Shown: positions 25,052 through 33,071 of the stretch, in pieces
Layout of the letters: every line of letters starts with the position of its first letter
Position numbering within the stretch: position 1 is the stretch's first letter
Assembly (NCBI GenBank): GCA_020635955.1
Contig: JACJYW010000004.1
Coordinates: forward strand, 248,001-312,000
Reading direction: 5' to 3'
Origin: Crocinitomicaceae bacterium
GTDB lineage: Bacteria; Bacteroidota; Bacteroidia; Flavobacteriales_D; Crocinitomicaceae
DNA length: 64,000 bases
Made by a program: the position numbers and the translations under genes
Notes under the pieces: generated by a model
Told to the model about the DNA's origin: nothing
Seen by the model: only the letters and a program-made list of their open reading frames with translations
Database searches by the model: none

Positions 25052-25907
25052 CACGTAATTTTTTCCGACTCACCATAGCATTGATCATCATTACCTTAAA
25101 GAATAGTATTCCTGAAACAGCTATCATAGCTCCGGTAATACTTACATTCATCCAATTTGCCAAATAAAAGCCTACAAGAACCGCAATTATGCCAAATCCA
25201 CAAGCCGTAAAGATCATTGGGATCAATCTTTTCGTTATTAGCTGTGCTGTGGCAGCAGGAATGATCAAGAAACCAATCACCAGGACGGCTCCTACCACTT
25301 CAAAGGAAACCACCGTAACAAGAGAAACCAAGCCCATCATTAAATAATGCCAGAAATTCATGTTGATCCCTAGAGCTAATCCATAGTCTTCATCAAAACT
25401 CAGCAATTTAAATCCTCTGAATCCTAAGATCACAAATAAGAAAATGATTAAACCGGCAACCAACTCTACATAAAATGCTCGCGGTCCTAAATACAGATTT
25501 TGGTCAACAATGATCTTGTCCAGATTGATCATAGCGATATCGCCATATAACACACAATCCAGATCAATATCTACATTCCCCTTAAACCAACCAGAGATCA
25601 TGATCATACCAACGGCAAAAAGTAGTGTATAGGTGATTCCAATTGAAGCATCTCCCTGAATTTTCACTTTTTTGGCCAACCAATCGATCAAAAAAGCTGT
25701 GATCAAACCCGTTAATGCTGCTCCTAACAGCATAAGTGGTGAGGTTCTGTCTCCTGAAAAATAATACGCTACAACGATTCCTGGCAACACTGCGTGAGAG
25801 ATGGCATCTCCCATCATGGACATCTTGCGCAAAACCAAAAACACACCAAGCACTGATGCGTTGATCGCAACTAATGAAGCTGTTAATATGATCCAAAAAT
25901 CGTTCAT
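25038..25907 (-). CDS. Metal ABC transporter permease (TroD/ZnuB/MntB family)
   Basis: A 289-residue ABC-3 family permease with about eight membrane helices. It begins WIILTASLVAINASVLGVFLVLRKMSMMGDAISHAVLPGIV (quoted here in part: LRKMSMMGDAISHAVLPG). The Gly/Ala-Ser-His motif lines the metal path in this family. It would import a divalent cation (Mn, Zn or Fe) through the inner membrane with the neighbouring ATPase. It starts at the last base of the preceding gene (1-base overlap) and is the last gene of the six-gene operon, next to a second, different permease. The TroC/TroD pair of spirochaetes has the same two-permease layout. Confidence 0.9.
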   Translation of the reverse strand: MNDFWIILTASLVAINASVLGVFLVLRKMSMMGDAISHAVLPGIVVAYYFSGDRTSPLMLLGAALTGLITAFLIDWLAKKVKIQGDASIGITYTLLFAVGMIMISGWFKGNVDIDLDCVLYGDIAMINLDKIIVDQNLYLGPRAFYVELVAGLIIFLFVILGFRGFKLLSFDEDYGLALGINMNFWHYLMMGLVSLVTVVSFEVVGAVLVIGFLIIPAATAQLITKRLIPMIFTACGFGIIAVLVGFYLANWMNVSITGAMIAVSGILFFKVMMINAMVSRKKLRVKMH

Positions 25908-27187
25908 TAATAATCTTCTTCCGGTATTCCGGTAATTCCTAATTCTTTTACTAGTTCCTTTTCCAATTCTGGTGTAATAATGTGTTCAATTGCTTCCGCT
26001 CCAGAGTGAACGTGATCAGAATCAATGGTTGTTTTCTTCAACAGGTATTGTTCCCATAAACGGTGAAGTCGTACTATCCTTTTGCTTTCTTTTTTGCCAG
26101 AATCAGTGAGTGAAATAGATTTTCCTTGCTTTGCCAGATAACCTTTATGCGTTAAATAACGCAAACCTGAAGTTAGATCATCTGTATCAAACCTTCTGGT
26201 TTCCATAATATCCGTTACGGTCATTTGCAGAGAAAGACTTTTATCCATCATCTTCTCATGATACACATAGATGGATTTTAGGATGTTCTCTCTGAGGATC
26301 TTCAACCTGTTTTCTCTCGACTTTTTGTAGCGTGCAATGATTCCTTTTTTAGGTGAGAACAAAATGGAAAAACCAACTATTGCTGATAATAGAAGTACTA
26401 CCCAGGGCCCTGTTGGCATTTGAGCAGATGAATAAGAAACAAACGCTCCTCCAATACCGGATATGATTGAAAATACAACCGCTAGCAGAATGATCTTGGG
26501 TAATTGATCTGACCATAATCTTCCAACAGCTGCTGGTGTGATCACTAATGCTGACATGAGAATAACGCCCAGGGCCTGTATTCCTGCAGCAATAGATAAT
26601 ACTGTTAATGTCGTAATGAGAAATTCATAAGCCTTCACTTTCACCCCTAGCGTGATGGCATATTCACGATTAAAAGTTACCAATACAAATGTTCGATAAA
26701 AAGCAATAATAGCAACGAGTACAACTAGTAATACCACTAAAAAAATGATCACATCCTGACGACTAATAGCTGCTGCTTGCCCAAAAAGAAAAGTTTCTAA
26801 TCCGGCTTGCTGACCTGAAGCATGGTTTTGTATGTAGGTTAATAGTACTATCCCTATGGCAAAAAAGGTTGATAATACAATTCCGATTGCTGCATCCTGC
26901 TTTACTTTAGATCTATTCACTATGATATCTACAGCAAAAGTGGAAAGCCATCCAGTAATGACTGCACCAAACATTAAGAAGATCAAATTTTTCTCACCTG
27001 CAGCCAAAAAGCCTAAACATACTCCCGGGAGTAATGAATGGGCTATGGCATCTCCAATAAGTGCTCTTTTCCTCAATAATGCAAAAGTTCCTATCAGTGC
27101 AGAGGCAGCATTAATGAATACCACACCTAACACCACATAGATCACATTAGGATCCTTAAACGATATGAAGTCTAAGAATGTATCCAT
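25907..27187 (-). CDS. Metal ABC transporter permease fused to a DtxR/MntR-like metal-sensing domain
   Basis: A 426-residue fusion. Residues 1-275 form an ABC-3 permease (LRKRALIGDAIAHSLLPGV, about eight helices). Residues about 285-426 are a cytoplasmic DtxR-like module: a winged helix (TVTDIMETRRFDTDDLTSGLRYL, quoted in part: FDTDDLTSGLRYL; then KGYLAKQGKSISLTDSG) and the dimerisation and metal-binding helix (IVRLHRLWEQYL, then HSGAEAIEHI). The His and the E-x2-E-H residues that bind metal in MntR/DtxR are kept. This suggests the transporter itself senses cytoplasmic metal, either gating flux or binding DNA. Similar fusions exist in other Bacteroidota and in TroC-like proteins; their function is not established. 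One-base overlaps on both sides show tight coupling. Confidence 0.88.
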   Translation of the reverse strand: MDTFLDFISFKDPNVIYVVLGVVFINAASALIGTFALLRKRALIGDAIAHSLLPGVCLGFLAAGEKNLIFLMFGAVITGWLSTFAVDIIVNRSKVKQDAAIGIVLSTFFAIGIVLLTYIQNHASGQQAGLETFLFGQAAAISRQDVIIFLVVLLVVLVAIIAFYRTFVLVTFNREYAITLGVKVKAYEFLITTLTVLSIAAGIQALGVILMSALVITPAAVGRLWSDQLPKIILLAVVFSIISGIGGAFVSYSSAQMPTGPWVVLLLSAIVGFSILFSPKKGIIARYKKSRENRLKILRENILKSIYVYHEKMMDKSLSLQMTVTDIMETRRFDTDDLTSGLRYLTHKGYLAKQGKSISLTDSGKKESKRIVRLHRLWEQYLLKKTTIDSDHVHSGAEAIEHIITPELEKELVKELGITGIPEEDY

Positions 27188-27978
27188 TAGAGATCTACAT
27201 CTTTTTCTCGTATTGGGAAATCTGTTGCTTTGATGATCTCAACCACTTTAGAAAGTAAGGTCAGCTGACCACCATAGGCGTTGGAAAGATTCTCTTTTGT
27301 AAAAACTTCCTGTAAATTTCCTTTAGCGATCAATCGTGTATTCAACAAAACCAGGTATTCAAAATGTTCCAAAACAGTTTGTAGGTCATGGTGGATGATG
27401 AGCACCGTTTTACCTTCATTTCTCATCTCTTCAAGAATAGAGATAATGGAACTTTCAGTAGCAGCATCCACCCCTGCAAAAGGCTCATCCAACAAATAAA
27501 TATCAGCCTTTTGCGCCAGCGCTCTTGCAATGAACACTCTTTGCTGTTGGCCACCCGAAAGTTGAGAGATCTGTCTATCTCTAAAATCTGATAAACCCAC
27601 CTTTTGAATGCTCTGTTCAACAATTTCAACATCTGCATTATTTGGTCGTCTGATAAGATTCCTTTTGCCATATCTCCCCATCATGACCACATCATATACA
27701 GATGCGGGAAAATCCCAGTCAACCGAAGTTCTCTGTGGCACATAGGCAATTTTATCTCGCACCTCATTTAAGGATTTATTCTGGATCTTAACATAACCAC
27801 TGGATGGCTCAAGTAATCCCATAATGGTCTTGAGCAAGGTAGTTTTACCTGATCCGTTAGGACCAATGACTCCTATGATCTTGCCTGTAGGTAATTCAAA
27901 ATCCACATCCCACAATACAGGACCTGCACCATAGGAAACAGTAAGATTATGGACTTCTATGGAAATTTGATCTTTCAT
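27187..27978 (-). CDS. Metal ABC transporter ATP-binding protein
   Basis: A 263-residue ABC ATPase. Walker A is GPNGSGKTTLLK (about 37-48), the Q-loop lies at YVPQRTSVDWDFP (characteristic of the Mn/Zn/Fe subfamily), the signature is LSGGQQQRVFIARALA, Walker B is IYLLDEPFAGVD and the switch His is in IIHHDL. It energises the two permeases encoded directly downstream. The phrase SVDWDFP after the Q-loop is typical of TroB/MntB/ZnuC-type ATPases. It overlaps the substrate-binding protein gene by 4 bases (ATGA) and the fused permease by 1 base. Confidence 0.94.
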   Translation of the reverse strand: MKDQISIEVHNLTVSYGAGPVLWDVDFELPTGKIIGVIGPNGSGKTTLLKTIMGLLEPSSGYVKIQNKSLNEVRDKIAYVPQRTSVDWDFPASVYDVVMMGRYGKRNLIRRPNNADVEIVEQSIQKVGLSDFRDRQISQLSGGQQQRVFIARALAQKADIYLLDEPFAGVDAATESSIISILEEMRNEGKTVLIIHHDLQTVLEHFEYLVLLNTRLIAKGNLQEVFTKENLSNAYGGQLTLLSKVVEIIKATDFPIREKDVDL

Positions 27979-28892
27979 TTTAATCCCTCAACAATAGCCA
28001 TAACATTGGCCTTTAACATTCCTAAATAATTACCGCCATCTGAATCCGGCTCACCTAATGCATCTGAATATAGCGGTCCGGCTAATTCAACTGAATATTT
28101 TTTTGCTTTACATCCATCAATGATAGATCTAGCCGTTTTATCAGATGTAGATGTTTCAATGAAAATAGATTTGATCTTTTTCTCCACCACAAAATCTACC
28201 ATATCTGCAATCTCTTTCAGTCCAACTTCAGACAATGTGGAAATGCCTTGAATTCCTTTTACTTCCAGATTATATCTTCTACCAAAATAAGAGAAAGCAT
28301 CATGAGAAGTAACCAGAACTTTACCACTGTGATCAATGCTATCCAAATGAGCCTTTGCCCATTGATCCACCTCATCAACTTCTTTCTGATAGGCTTCAAA
28401 GTTGTCCATGTAATAATCTTTGGAAGATGTATCTAGTTTCCCTAATTCTCTGGCAATGTGCCACAATCCATCCATCCAAATTTTCGTATCGAACCAAATG
28501 TGAGGATCTTTAGCATCAGCAAAATCAGCTGATTTGATAATCTCTTTTTCATCAATACCATCTGCTATGATAAGAACAGGTTTCTCTTCAGCATACTGAT
28601 CCAACATTTCGGCCATTTTCCCTTCAAGATGTAATCCATTAGCCACGATAATATCTGCTTCATCCAATAATTCAATATCAGCCGGAGTTGGTTTATAAGT
28701 ATGTGGATCAGTTCCGGGTCCCATAATTGCCGAAACCTCAGCACTATCTCCCACAATGTGATTCAAACAATCTTCAATGATCCCGGTTGTTGCAACAATA
28801 TGTAAAGGCCCTCTTTTTTCTGAAGCTCCTTCCTCATCTAAGCGACAAGAGAACAAACTCAATCCTAAGAATAGATATATAACTTTTTTCAT
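27975..28892 (-). CDS. Metal-binding lipoprotein of the ABC transporter (TroA/ZnuA family)
   Basis: A 305-residue cluster A-I binding protein with a lipoprotein signal ending LSLFSC (Cys at residue 16), so it is anchored in the membrane facing the periplasm. The expected metal ligands are visible: His in DPHTYKPTPAD, His in DPHIWFD, His in TSHDAFSYFGRRY and Asp in LYSDALGEP. This three-His-plus-Asp set is that of TroA, which takes Zn or Mn. There is no His-rich loop as in ZnuA, so manganese (or iron) is more likely than zinc; the DtxR-family regulator next door agrees. It belongs to the six-gene operon. Confidence 0.92.
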   Translation of the reverse strand: MKKVIYLFLGLSLFSCRLDEEGASEKRGPLHIVATTGIIEDCLNHIVGDSAEVSAIMGPGTDPHTYKPTPADIELLDEADIIVANGLHLEGKMAEMLDQYAEEKPVLIIADGIDEKEIIKSADFADAKDPHIWFDTKIWMDGLWHIARELGKLDTSSKDYYMDNFEAYQKEVDEVDQWAKAHLDSIDHSGKVLVTSHDAFSYFGRRYNLEVKGIQGISTLSEVGLKEIADMVDFVVEKKIKSIFIETSTSDKTARSIIDGCKAKKYSVELAGPLYSDALGEPDSDGGNYLGMLKANVMAIVEGLK

Positions 28893-28895
28893 TGT

Positions 28896-29576
28896 TTAAA
28901 TTTTTGATTTGAACCGAACACCAATGCTATCGGCTACTTTTTTGGAAATATTCATTTTGTTACCACCCGCTATTTGAACTTCCATGGATTCATCAAAAGA
29001 TATTCTGTTGTGAATAGTGAGAATAGTACCTATGCTTATTTTGATCTCATCCAGGTATTTTAAAAGTGCCATTGAATCTTCATCAACACTCACCACTTCT
29101 ACTTTAGATTTAACGGCCGTTTCGCTCAAACTGATCTTAGATTCCATGTAATTGATATTCCCATCCTTATCCGGAATTGGATCACCATGCGGATCGTACT
29201 TTGGAAAATTCAAAAGCTCATCAATACTGTTAATCAATTTAACCGAGCGAATGTGCTCCAATTGTTCAGCTACATCATGAACTTCATCCCAACCAAAATT
29301 GAGTTTATTCACCAAAAAGGTCTCCCATAAACGGTGTTTACGAATGATGTAGATGGCTATTTGTTCTCCCTTTTGGGTCAATGAACAGCCTTTATACTTT
29401 TGATATGAAACCAGTTTCTTCTCACCCAGTTTCTTTAACATATCAGTAATGGAAGATGCTTTAGCATTCAAGCGCTCAGCCAGGGCATTGGTAGACACCT
29501 TCTCATGCAGCTCACCGGATAAGTGAAAGATCTCCTTGAGATAATTTTCTTCACTATGACTGAGTTTCTTTTCCAT
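28896..29576 (-). CDS. DtxR/MntR-family metal-dependent repressor
   Basis: A 226-residue protein with three domains. It has a winged helix (1-70; VSTNALAERLNAKASSITDML with the recognition helix, quoted in part: AKASSITDMLKKLG), a dimerisation and metal-binding domain (75-140; IRKHRLWETFL and VHDVAEQLEHI) and a C-terminal SH3/FeoA-like domain (about 150-226). The ligand pattern E-x2-E-H has Glu where iron-specific DtxR has Cys, as in manganese MntR. The residue aligned with the first MntR ligand is Asn rather than Asp. It would repress this operon when metal is plentiful. It starts 1 base into the end of the outer-membrane gene and lies 3 bases before the binding-protein gene. Confidence 0.9.
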   Translation of the reverse strand: MEKKLSHSEENYLKEIFHLSGELHEKVSTNALAERLNAKASSITDMLKKLGEKKLVSYQKYKGCSLTQKGEQIAIYIIRKHRLWETFLVNKLNFGWDEVHDVAEQLEHIRSVKLINSIDELLNFPKYDPHGDPIPDKDGNINYMESKISLSETAVKSKVEVVSVDEDSMALLKYLDEIKISIGTILTIHNRISFDESMEVQIAGGNKMNISKKVADSIGVRFKSKI

Positions 29577-30343
29577 TAATAAGGGAATCTATAAGTAACA
29601 CCAATAGACTGATAATTCATTCTTTCATGCACACCGGCACCAAATGAATAATCCAGCATGAAATTATCTTTCACATAATAAGTAAACCCGGCATCAAAGT
29701 TCGTTTGAAATGAGTTGAGATCTGTGAACTGACCAAAATTCTCTAAGTAGCAGCCTAACTTATCTGATATAGCAAAACCCATAGCCAGTGTATAGATCAG
29801 ATCACCCTTCCCACTTCCAAAATACTGGTGACCTATGTTATAACCAATCGATATTTTATCAGACAGATCATGAGAAACCAATAATTTATTCACCGTACCA
29901 AAGGCCTTATTACCATCACTACCGGTAGGAACAACTACATGTGACAAGAATGCCATTTGCATCCACTTTACATTTTCACCAGTTAATTGCCATTTAAATC
30001 CAGTTTCAATATCATCTATTCCTATGTTTCTCTCTAAATGTCCTGCAGATCTAACTCCAGAGAACCTTAAGGTATTCACAACTCTCCATTCAAATCGATT
30101 GCAAAGGGCTATTCTAAAAAGCGTGGTAGGTAATGTAAAATGATTTTCAGTGGTTAGATCATGAGGATTTGGTCCTGCATAAATTTTCACATTCTGAAAT
30201 CCCAAACCAGACTCAATCTGAAATGAACCCTTAGGGATAGTGGAACTCGCTTCTGTTTGATCAGGTCTATCAGCCTCCAATTGCTGACAAAGAGCTGCAC
30301 TACATAGCCCACAAACAGCAACTATTGAAGATATCCATTTCAT
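29576..30343 (-). CDS. Outer-membrane 'transporter' family protein heading the metal operon
   Basis: A 255-residue exported protein (signal MKWISSIVAVCGLCSAALC) with beta-barrel character: alternating strands, RPDQTEASSTIPKGSFQIESG near the mature N-terminus (quoted in part: PKGSFQIESG) and a C-terminal YRFPY with terminal aromatic. ADRPDQTE plus this layout fit the poorly characterised outer-membrane 'transporter' family (PF13557, once called phenol MetA degradation). As the first gene of a metal-uptake operon with 1-base overlap to the regulator gene, it may form the outer-membrane entry channel for the same metal. That role is inferred from position only; no plug or TonB box is seen. Confidence 0.78.
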   Translation of the reverse strand: MKWISSIVAVCGLCSAALCQQLEADRPDQTEASSTIPKGSFQIESGLGFQNVKIYAGPNPHDLTTENHFTLPTTLFRIALCNRFEWRVVNTLRFSGVRSAGHLERNIGIDDIETGFKWQLTGENVKWMQMAFLSHVVVPTGSDGNKAFGTVNKLLVSHDLSDKISIGYNIGHQYFGSGKGDLIYTLAMGFAISDKLGCYLENFGQFTDLNSFQTNFDAGFTYYVKDNFMLDYSFGAGVHERMNYQSIGVTYRFPY

Positions 30344-30362
30344 TTATCTAACATTATTTTTA

Positions 30363-30370
30363 CAAATATA
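30363..30370 (-). promoter_or_regulatory. -7 element of the metal-uptake operon
   Basis: TATATTTG on the reverse strand, an exact TAnnTTTG match, giving a leader of about 16 bases before the ATG at 30343. The DtxR-like palindrome lies 8 bases upstream of it, in the spacer between the -7 and -33 positions, which is where a repressor would block RNA polymerase. Confidence 0.6.
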
Positions 30371-30378
30371 TAATTTTA

Positions 30379-30398
30379 TTTTTAGACACGCCTAAAAA
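30379..30398. promoter_or_regulatory. Putative DtxR/MntR operator (20-bp palindrome)
   Basis: TTTTTAGACACGCCTAAAAA is symmetric at 16 of 20 positions (TTTTTAG...CTAAAAA arms). It resembles DtxR/IdeR-type boxes, whose arms read TTAGG...CCTAA. It sits directly upstream of the predicted -7 element of the operon that encodes the DtxR-family repressor itself, so autoregulation is the natural reading. Confidence 0.65.
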
Positions 30399-30441
30399 TT
30401 AAACAAATAGTTAAGATTGTGCGAGATTCCAATAGAGTCAC

Positions 30442-30449
30442 TATCTTTG
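30442..30449 (+). promoter_or_regulatory. -7 element upstream of ndk
   Basis: TATCTTTG followed by C matches TAnnTTTG; a TTG lies at 30417-30419, a 22-base spacing that is within the accepted range for Bacteroidota. The leader to the ndk ATG is about 26 bases. Confidence 0.55.
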
Positions 30450-30478
30450 CGCCGAAATAATAATTGAAAAAGTAGGAA

Positions 30479-30901
30479 ATGGCTGGAAATAGAACATTTA
30501 CAATGATCAAACCTGAGGCAGTTGCTGCAGGACATGCTGGAAAAATCATAGATATGATCATTCAGGCAGGATTTGAGATCAAAGCGCTAAAATTGACAAA
30601 ATTAACCGCAGAACAAGCTGGGAAATTTTATGAAGTTCATAAAGAACGTCCTTTCTATCAAGAATTGGTAGACTATATGTCTAGCGGACCTATCTATGCA
30701 GCTATTTTAGAAAAAGATAACGCAGTTGCAGATTTCAGAAAATTAGTTGGAGCAACTGACCCTGCTGAGGCTGAAGAAGGAACTATCCGTAAAAGATTTG
30801 CAAAATCTAAAGGTGAGAACGCTGTTCACGGTTCTGACTCTGATGAAAATGCTGAAATTGAAAGCAATTTTCATTTTGCACAAGAAGAAGTTTTAGCTTA
30901 A
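30479..30901 (+). CDS. ndk: Nucleoside diphosphate kinase
   Basis: A 140-residue NDK, which moves the gamma phosphate from ATP to nucleoside diphosphates. It begins NRTFTMIKPEAVAAGHAGKI. The catalytic phospho-His is in ENAVHGSDSDENAEIE, and KERPFYQELVDYMSSGP is the substrate-binding region. The length and all catalytic residues are normal. It has its own promoter and a terminator 20 bases after the stop. The DtxR-like operator is on the far side of its promoter, so metal control of ndk is less likely than of the divergent operon. Confidence 0.97.
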   Translation: MAGNRTFTMIKPEAVAAGHAGKIIDMIIQAGFEIKALKLTKLTAEQAGKFYEVHKERPFYQELVDYMSSGPIYAAILEKDNAVADFRKLVGATDPAEAEEGTIRKRFAKSKGENAVHGSDSDENAEIESNFHFAQEEVLA

Positions 30902-30920
30902 TAAAAACTAAAATATTATG

Positions 30921-30955
30921 AAAATAGTCGCTCTTTGGGCGGCTATTTTTGTTTT
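30921..30955 (+). terminator. Rho-independent terminator after ndk
   Basis: AAAATAGTCGC (30921-30931) pairs with GCGGCTATTTT (30939-30949), one T-G wobble, 7-base loop, then TTTTGTTTT-like tract. It shows that the apparent start at 30918 of the following frame is not real and that translation begins at 30981. Confidence 0.85.
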
Positions 30956-30980
30956 AGGCAATATCCTTACATTTAGGACC

Positions 30981-33071
30981 ATGATCACCAGAGTTTATTC
31001 TGTCATATTTTTTCTTGCATTGTGTCTGAATTCGTTTGGGCAAGATGATATCTATGCAAAGCATGGTGTGATAGATCTATCCGATTGGGACATTCAAAAA
31101 TCGCCTTATCTACGTTTGCAAGGAGATTTTGAATTCTATTGGAATGAACTTATCCGGCCCGGGGAGTATACTTCTGAAGATAGTGCTCAACTTGAATATC
31201 AAAGTGGTTCAAATAATTGGAATCATTATAATAAGGGTCAATATCCTGCCATTGGTTATGTTACCTATCGTCTACATGTACAAAATCTTCCTGAGGGAGA
31301 AATGAACCTAATGACAAGGTCAGTCACCTGTGCTTCCGCCGTTTATGTAGATGATATTTTAATCGGAGAATCAGGTAAAGTTGGAACTTCCAAAGATGAT
31401 GAGCAGCCTCATTACGAAGATAAAGTCATTCCCATTCCGCCTGGAAAAAGAAATTTTACACTAACCATTCTACTTTCTAATCATCAACATAGAAATGGCG
31501 GATTTAATGATCCATGGTACTTAGGAACAGAGGAATCGCTTTACAATTTGAGCAGAAAACACATCATGCTGAATGGAATAGAATCAAGTAGTTTTTTATT
31601 CGCTGGATTATTCTTTTTCACTCTTTATATATTCAGAAGAAAAGATAAAGCCCTACTCTATTTCAGCTTATATGCACTAACGTTTTCCATCAGGCCATTG
31701 GTATCATTCAATTACATGATCATCACTGTTTGGCCGGATATGAACTGGCATTTATTAGTTCATATTGAATACCTCTCATTATTCTTACCGGGAGGTTTTA
31801 TGCTACTTTTTATTCGAGAGCGATTCAAAGAGCAGGCTCCTCAAAAATTACTGCTAATTCTAACCTTACTGACCTTTGCAGAGGCTTTGATCACCATTAT
31901 TTTTCCTCCAAAGGTTTTCACCCAATTACCTTTACTTCATCAATTGATCTCTTTCGTAAGCTTTGGTGTTTTAATATATGTTGTTGTCCGTGCTATGAAA
32001 GAAAGAGTAAGTGGAGCAGCATTTGCCGGTATCGCCATCATCTGTTTGATCACCAGCTCAACGTACACCATATTTCTATACCTGGATATCATTCCGCCTG
32101 CGCCTTACAGTTATACCGCTTTGCAGATGGCATTTTTACTTTCCATGACCATGATCCTTGGATCTAAATTTGCTTCTCAATTTAGAAAGGCAGAATATCT
32201 TCAGGAAGAAACAGAGAAGCAGAAAATAGAGATTGAAGAACAACATCAGGTGCTGGAGTTAAAAAATGAGGAGATCACGTCAAGTATTACTTATGCCAGG
32301 AGAATCCAATCCGCTATACTTCCTCCTAAACGCACATTGAGTAGCAAGTTTTCAGAATCATTCATTCTTTATAAACCGAAAGACATTGTAGCAGGTGATT
32401 TCTATTGGGTTGAACAATTAGATGACACAATGTTCATTGCAGCAGCAGATTGCACCGGACATGGTGTTCCTGGAGCAATGGTAAGTGTAGTTTGTAATTC
32501 TGCCCTGAACAGATGCATTAGAGAATTTAATTTGACCGACCCTGGACAAATTCTGGATAAAACGCGTGAATTGGTTATTGAAACATTCGATCAAAGTGAA
32601 GAAGAAGTGAAAGACGGAATGGACATTGCGTTAATCAGCCTGAACACCAAAACACTTGAACTAAAATTCGCAGGTGCCAATAACCCGTTATGGATCGTCA
32701 AACATGAAAAAAATGAAACCCTTATTGATTCTGAAGATGCTAAGGTCTTTGAAGAGAATGGATATGAATTAATAGAATTCAAGGGGGATAAACAGCCTAT
32801 TGGTGTTCATTTTAACCCTAAACCCTTTCATTCGATCAGCCTTAAGCTTACTAAGGGTGAAACCATTTACCTGTTCTCTGATGGATATGCCGATCAGTTT
32901 GGAGGTGATAAAGGCAAAAAATTCATGTATAAATCAATGAAAAAACTGGTACTAGCCATGCAAAGGGAAAGTGTTTTAACCCAACACCGAATAATGGATG
33001 AGCAATTTGAAAATTGGCGTGGCGGAATTGAGCAAACAGATGATGTTTGTGTAATAGCCATCAAGGTCTAA
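30981..33071 (+). CDS. 7TM-DISM receptor with C-terminal SpoIIE-type PP2C phosphatase
   Basis: Start chosen at ATG 30981, which gives the signal peptide MITRVYSVIFFLALCLNSFGQ and lies after the ndk terminator. The 696-residue protein has a periplasmic sandwich domain (about 25-190; LRLQGDFEFYWNELIRPGEYT, quoted in part: GDFEFYWNEL), seven membrane helices of 7TMR-DISM type (about 205-405), a coiled coil (about 410-440; KQKIEIEEQHQVLELKNEE, quoted in part: IEIEEQHQVLEL) and a SpoIIE/PP2C serine phosphatase (about 455-696; GDFYWVEQ, AADCTGHGVPGAM, LFSDGYADQFGG). Metal-binding aspartates are present. It should turn an outside signal into dephosphorylation of a cytoplasmic protein, possibly an anti-anti-sigma type partner, none of which is adjacent. 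Confidence 0.9.
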   Translation: MITRVYSVIFFLALCLNSFGQDDIYAKHGVIDLSDWDIQKSPYLRLQGDFEFYWNELIRPGEYTSEDSAQLEYQSGSNNWNHYNKGQYPAIGYVTYRLHVQNLPEGEMNLMTRSVTCASAVYVDDILIGESGKVGTSKDDEQPHYEDKVIPIPPGKRNFTLTILLSNHQHRNGGFNDPWYLGTEESLYNLSRKHIMLNGIESSSFLFAGLFFFTLYIFRRKDKALLYFSLYALTFSIRPLVSFNYMIITVWPDMNWHLLVHIEYLSLFLPGGFMLLFIRERFKEQAPQKLLLILTLLTFAEALITIIFPPKVFTQLPLLHQLISFVSFGVLIYVVVRAMKERVSGAAFAGIAIICLITSSTYTIFLYLDIIPPAPYSYTALQMAFLLSMTMILGSKFASQFRKAEYLQEETEKQKIEIEEQHQVLELKNEEITSSITYARRIQSAILPPKRTLSSKFSESFILYKPKDIVAGDFYWVEQLDDTMFIAAADCTGHGVPGAMVSVVCNSALNRCIREFNLTDPGQILDKTRELVIETFDQSEEEVKDGMDIALISLNTKTLELKFAGANNPLWIVKHEKNETLIDSEDAKVFEENGYELIEFKGDKQPIGVHFNPKPFHSISLKLTKGETIYLFSDGYADQFGGDKGKKFMYKSMKKLVLAMQRESVLTQHRIMDEQFENWRGGIEQTDDVCVIAIKV

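Noticed and set aside
25582..25896. A 104-codon frame overlapping the permease gene in another reading frame
   Set aside because: The permease frame has helices and family motifs; the alternative is an out-of-frame by-product on the same strand.
30918..30980. N-terminal extension of the phosphatase receptor starting at ATG 30918
   Set aside because: This stretch is the ndk terminator; the signal peptide begins at the ATG at 30981.
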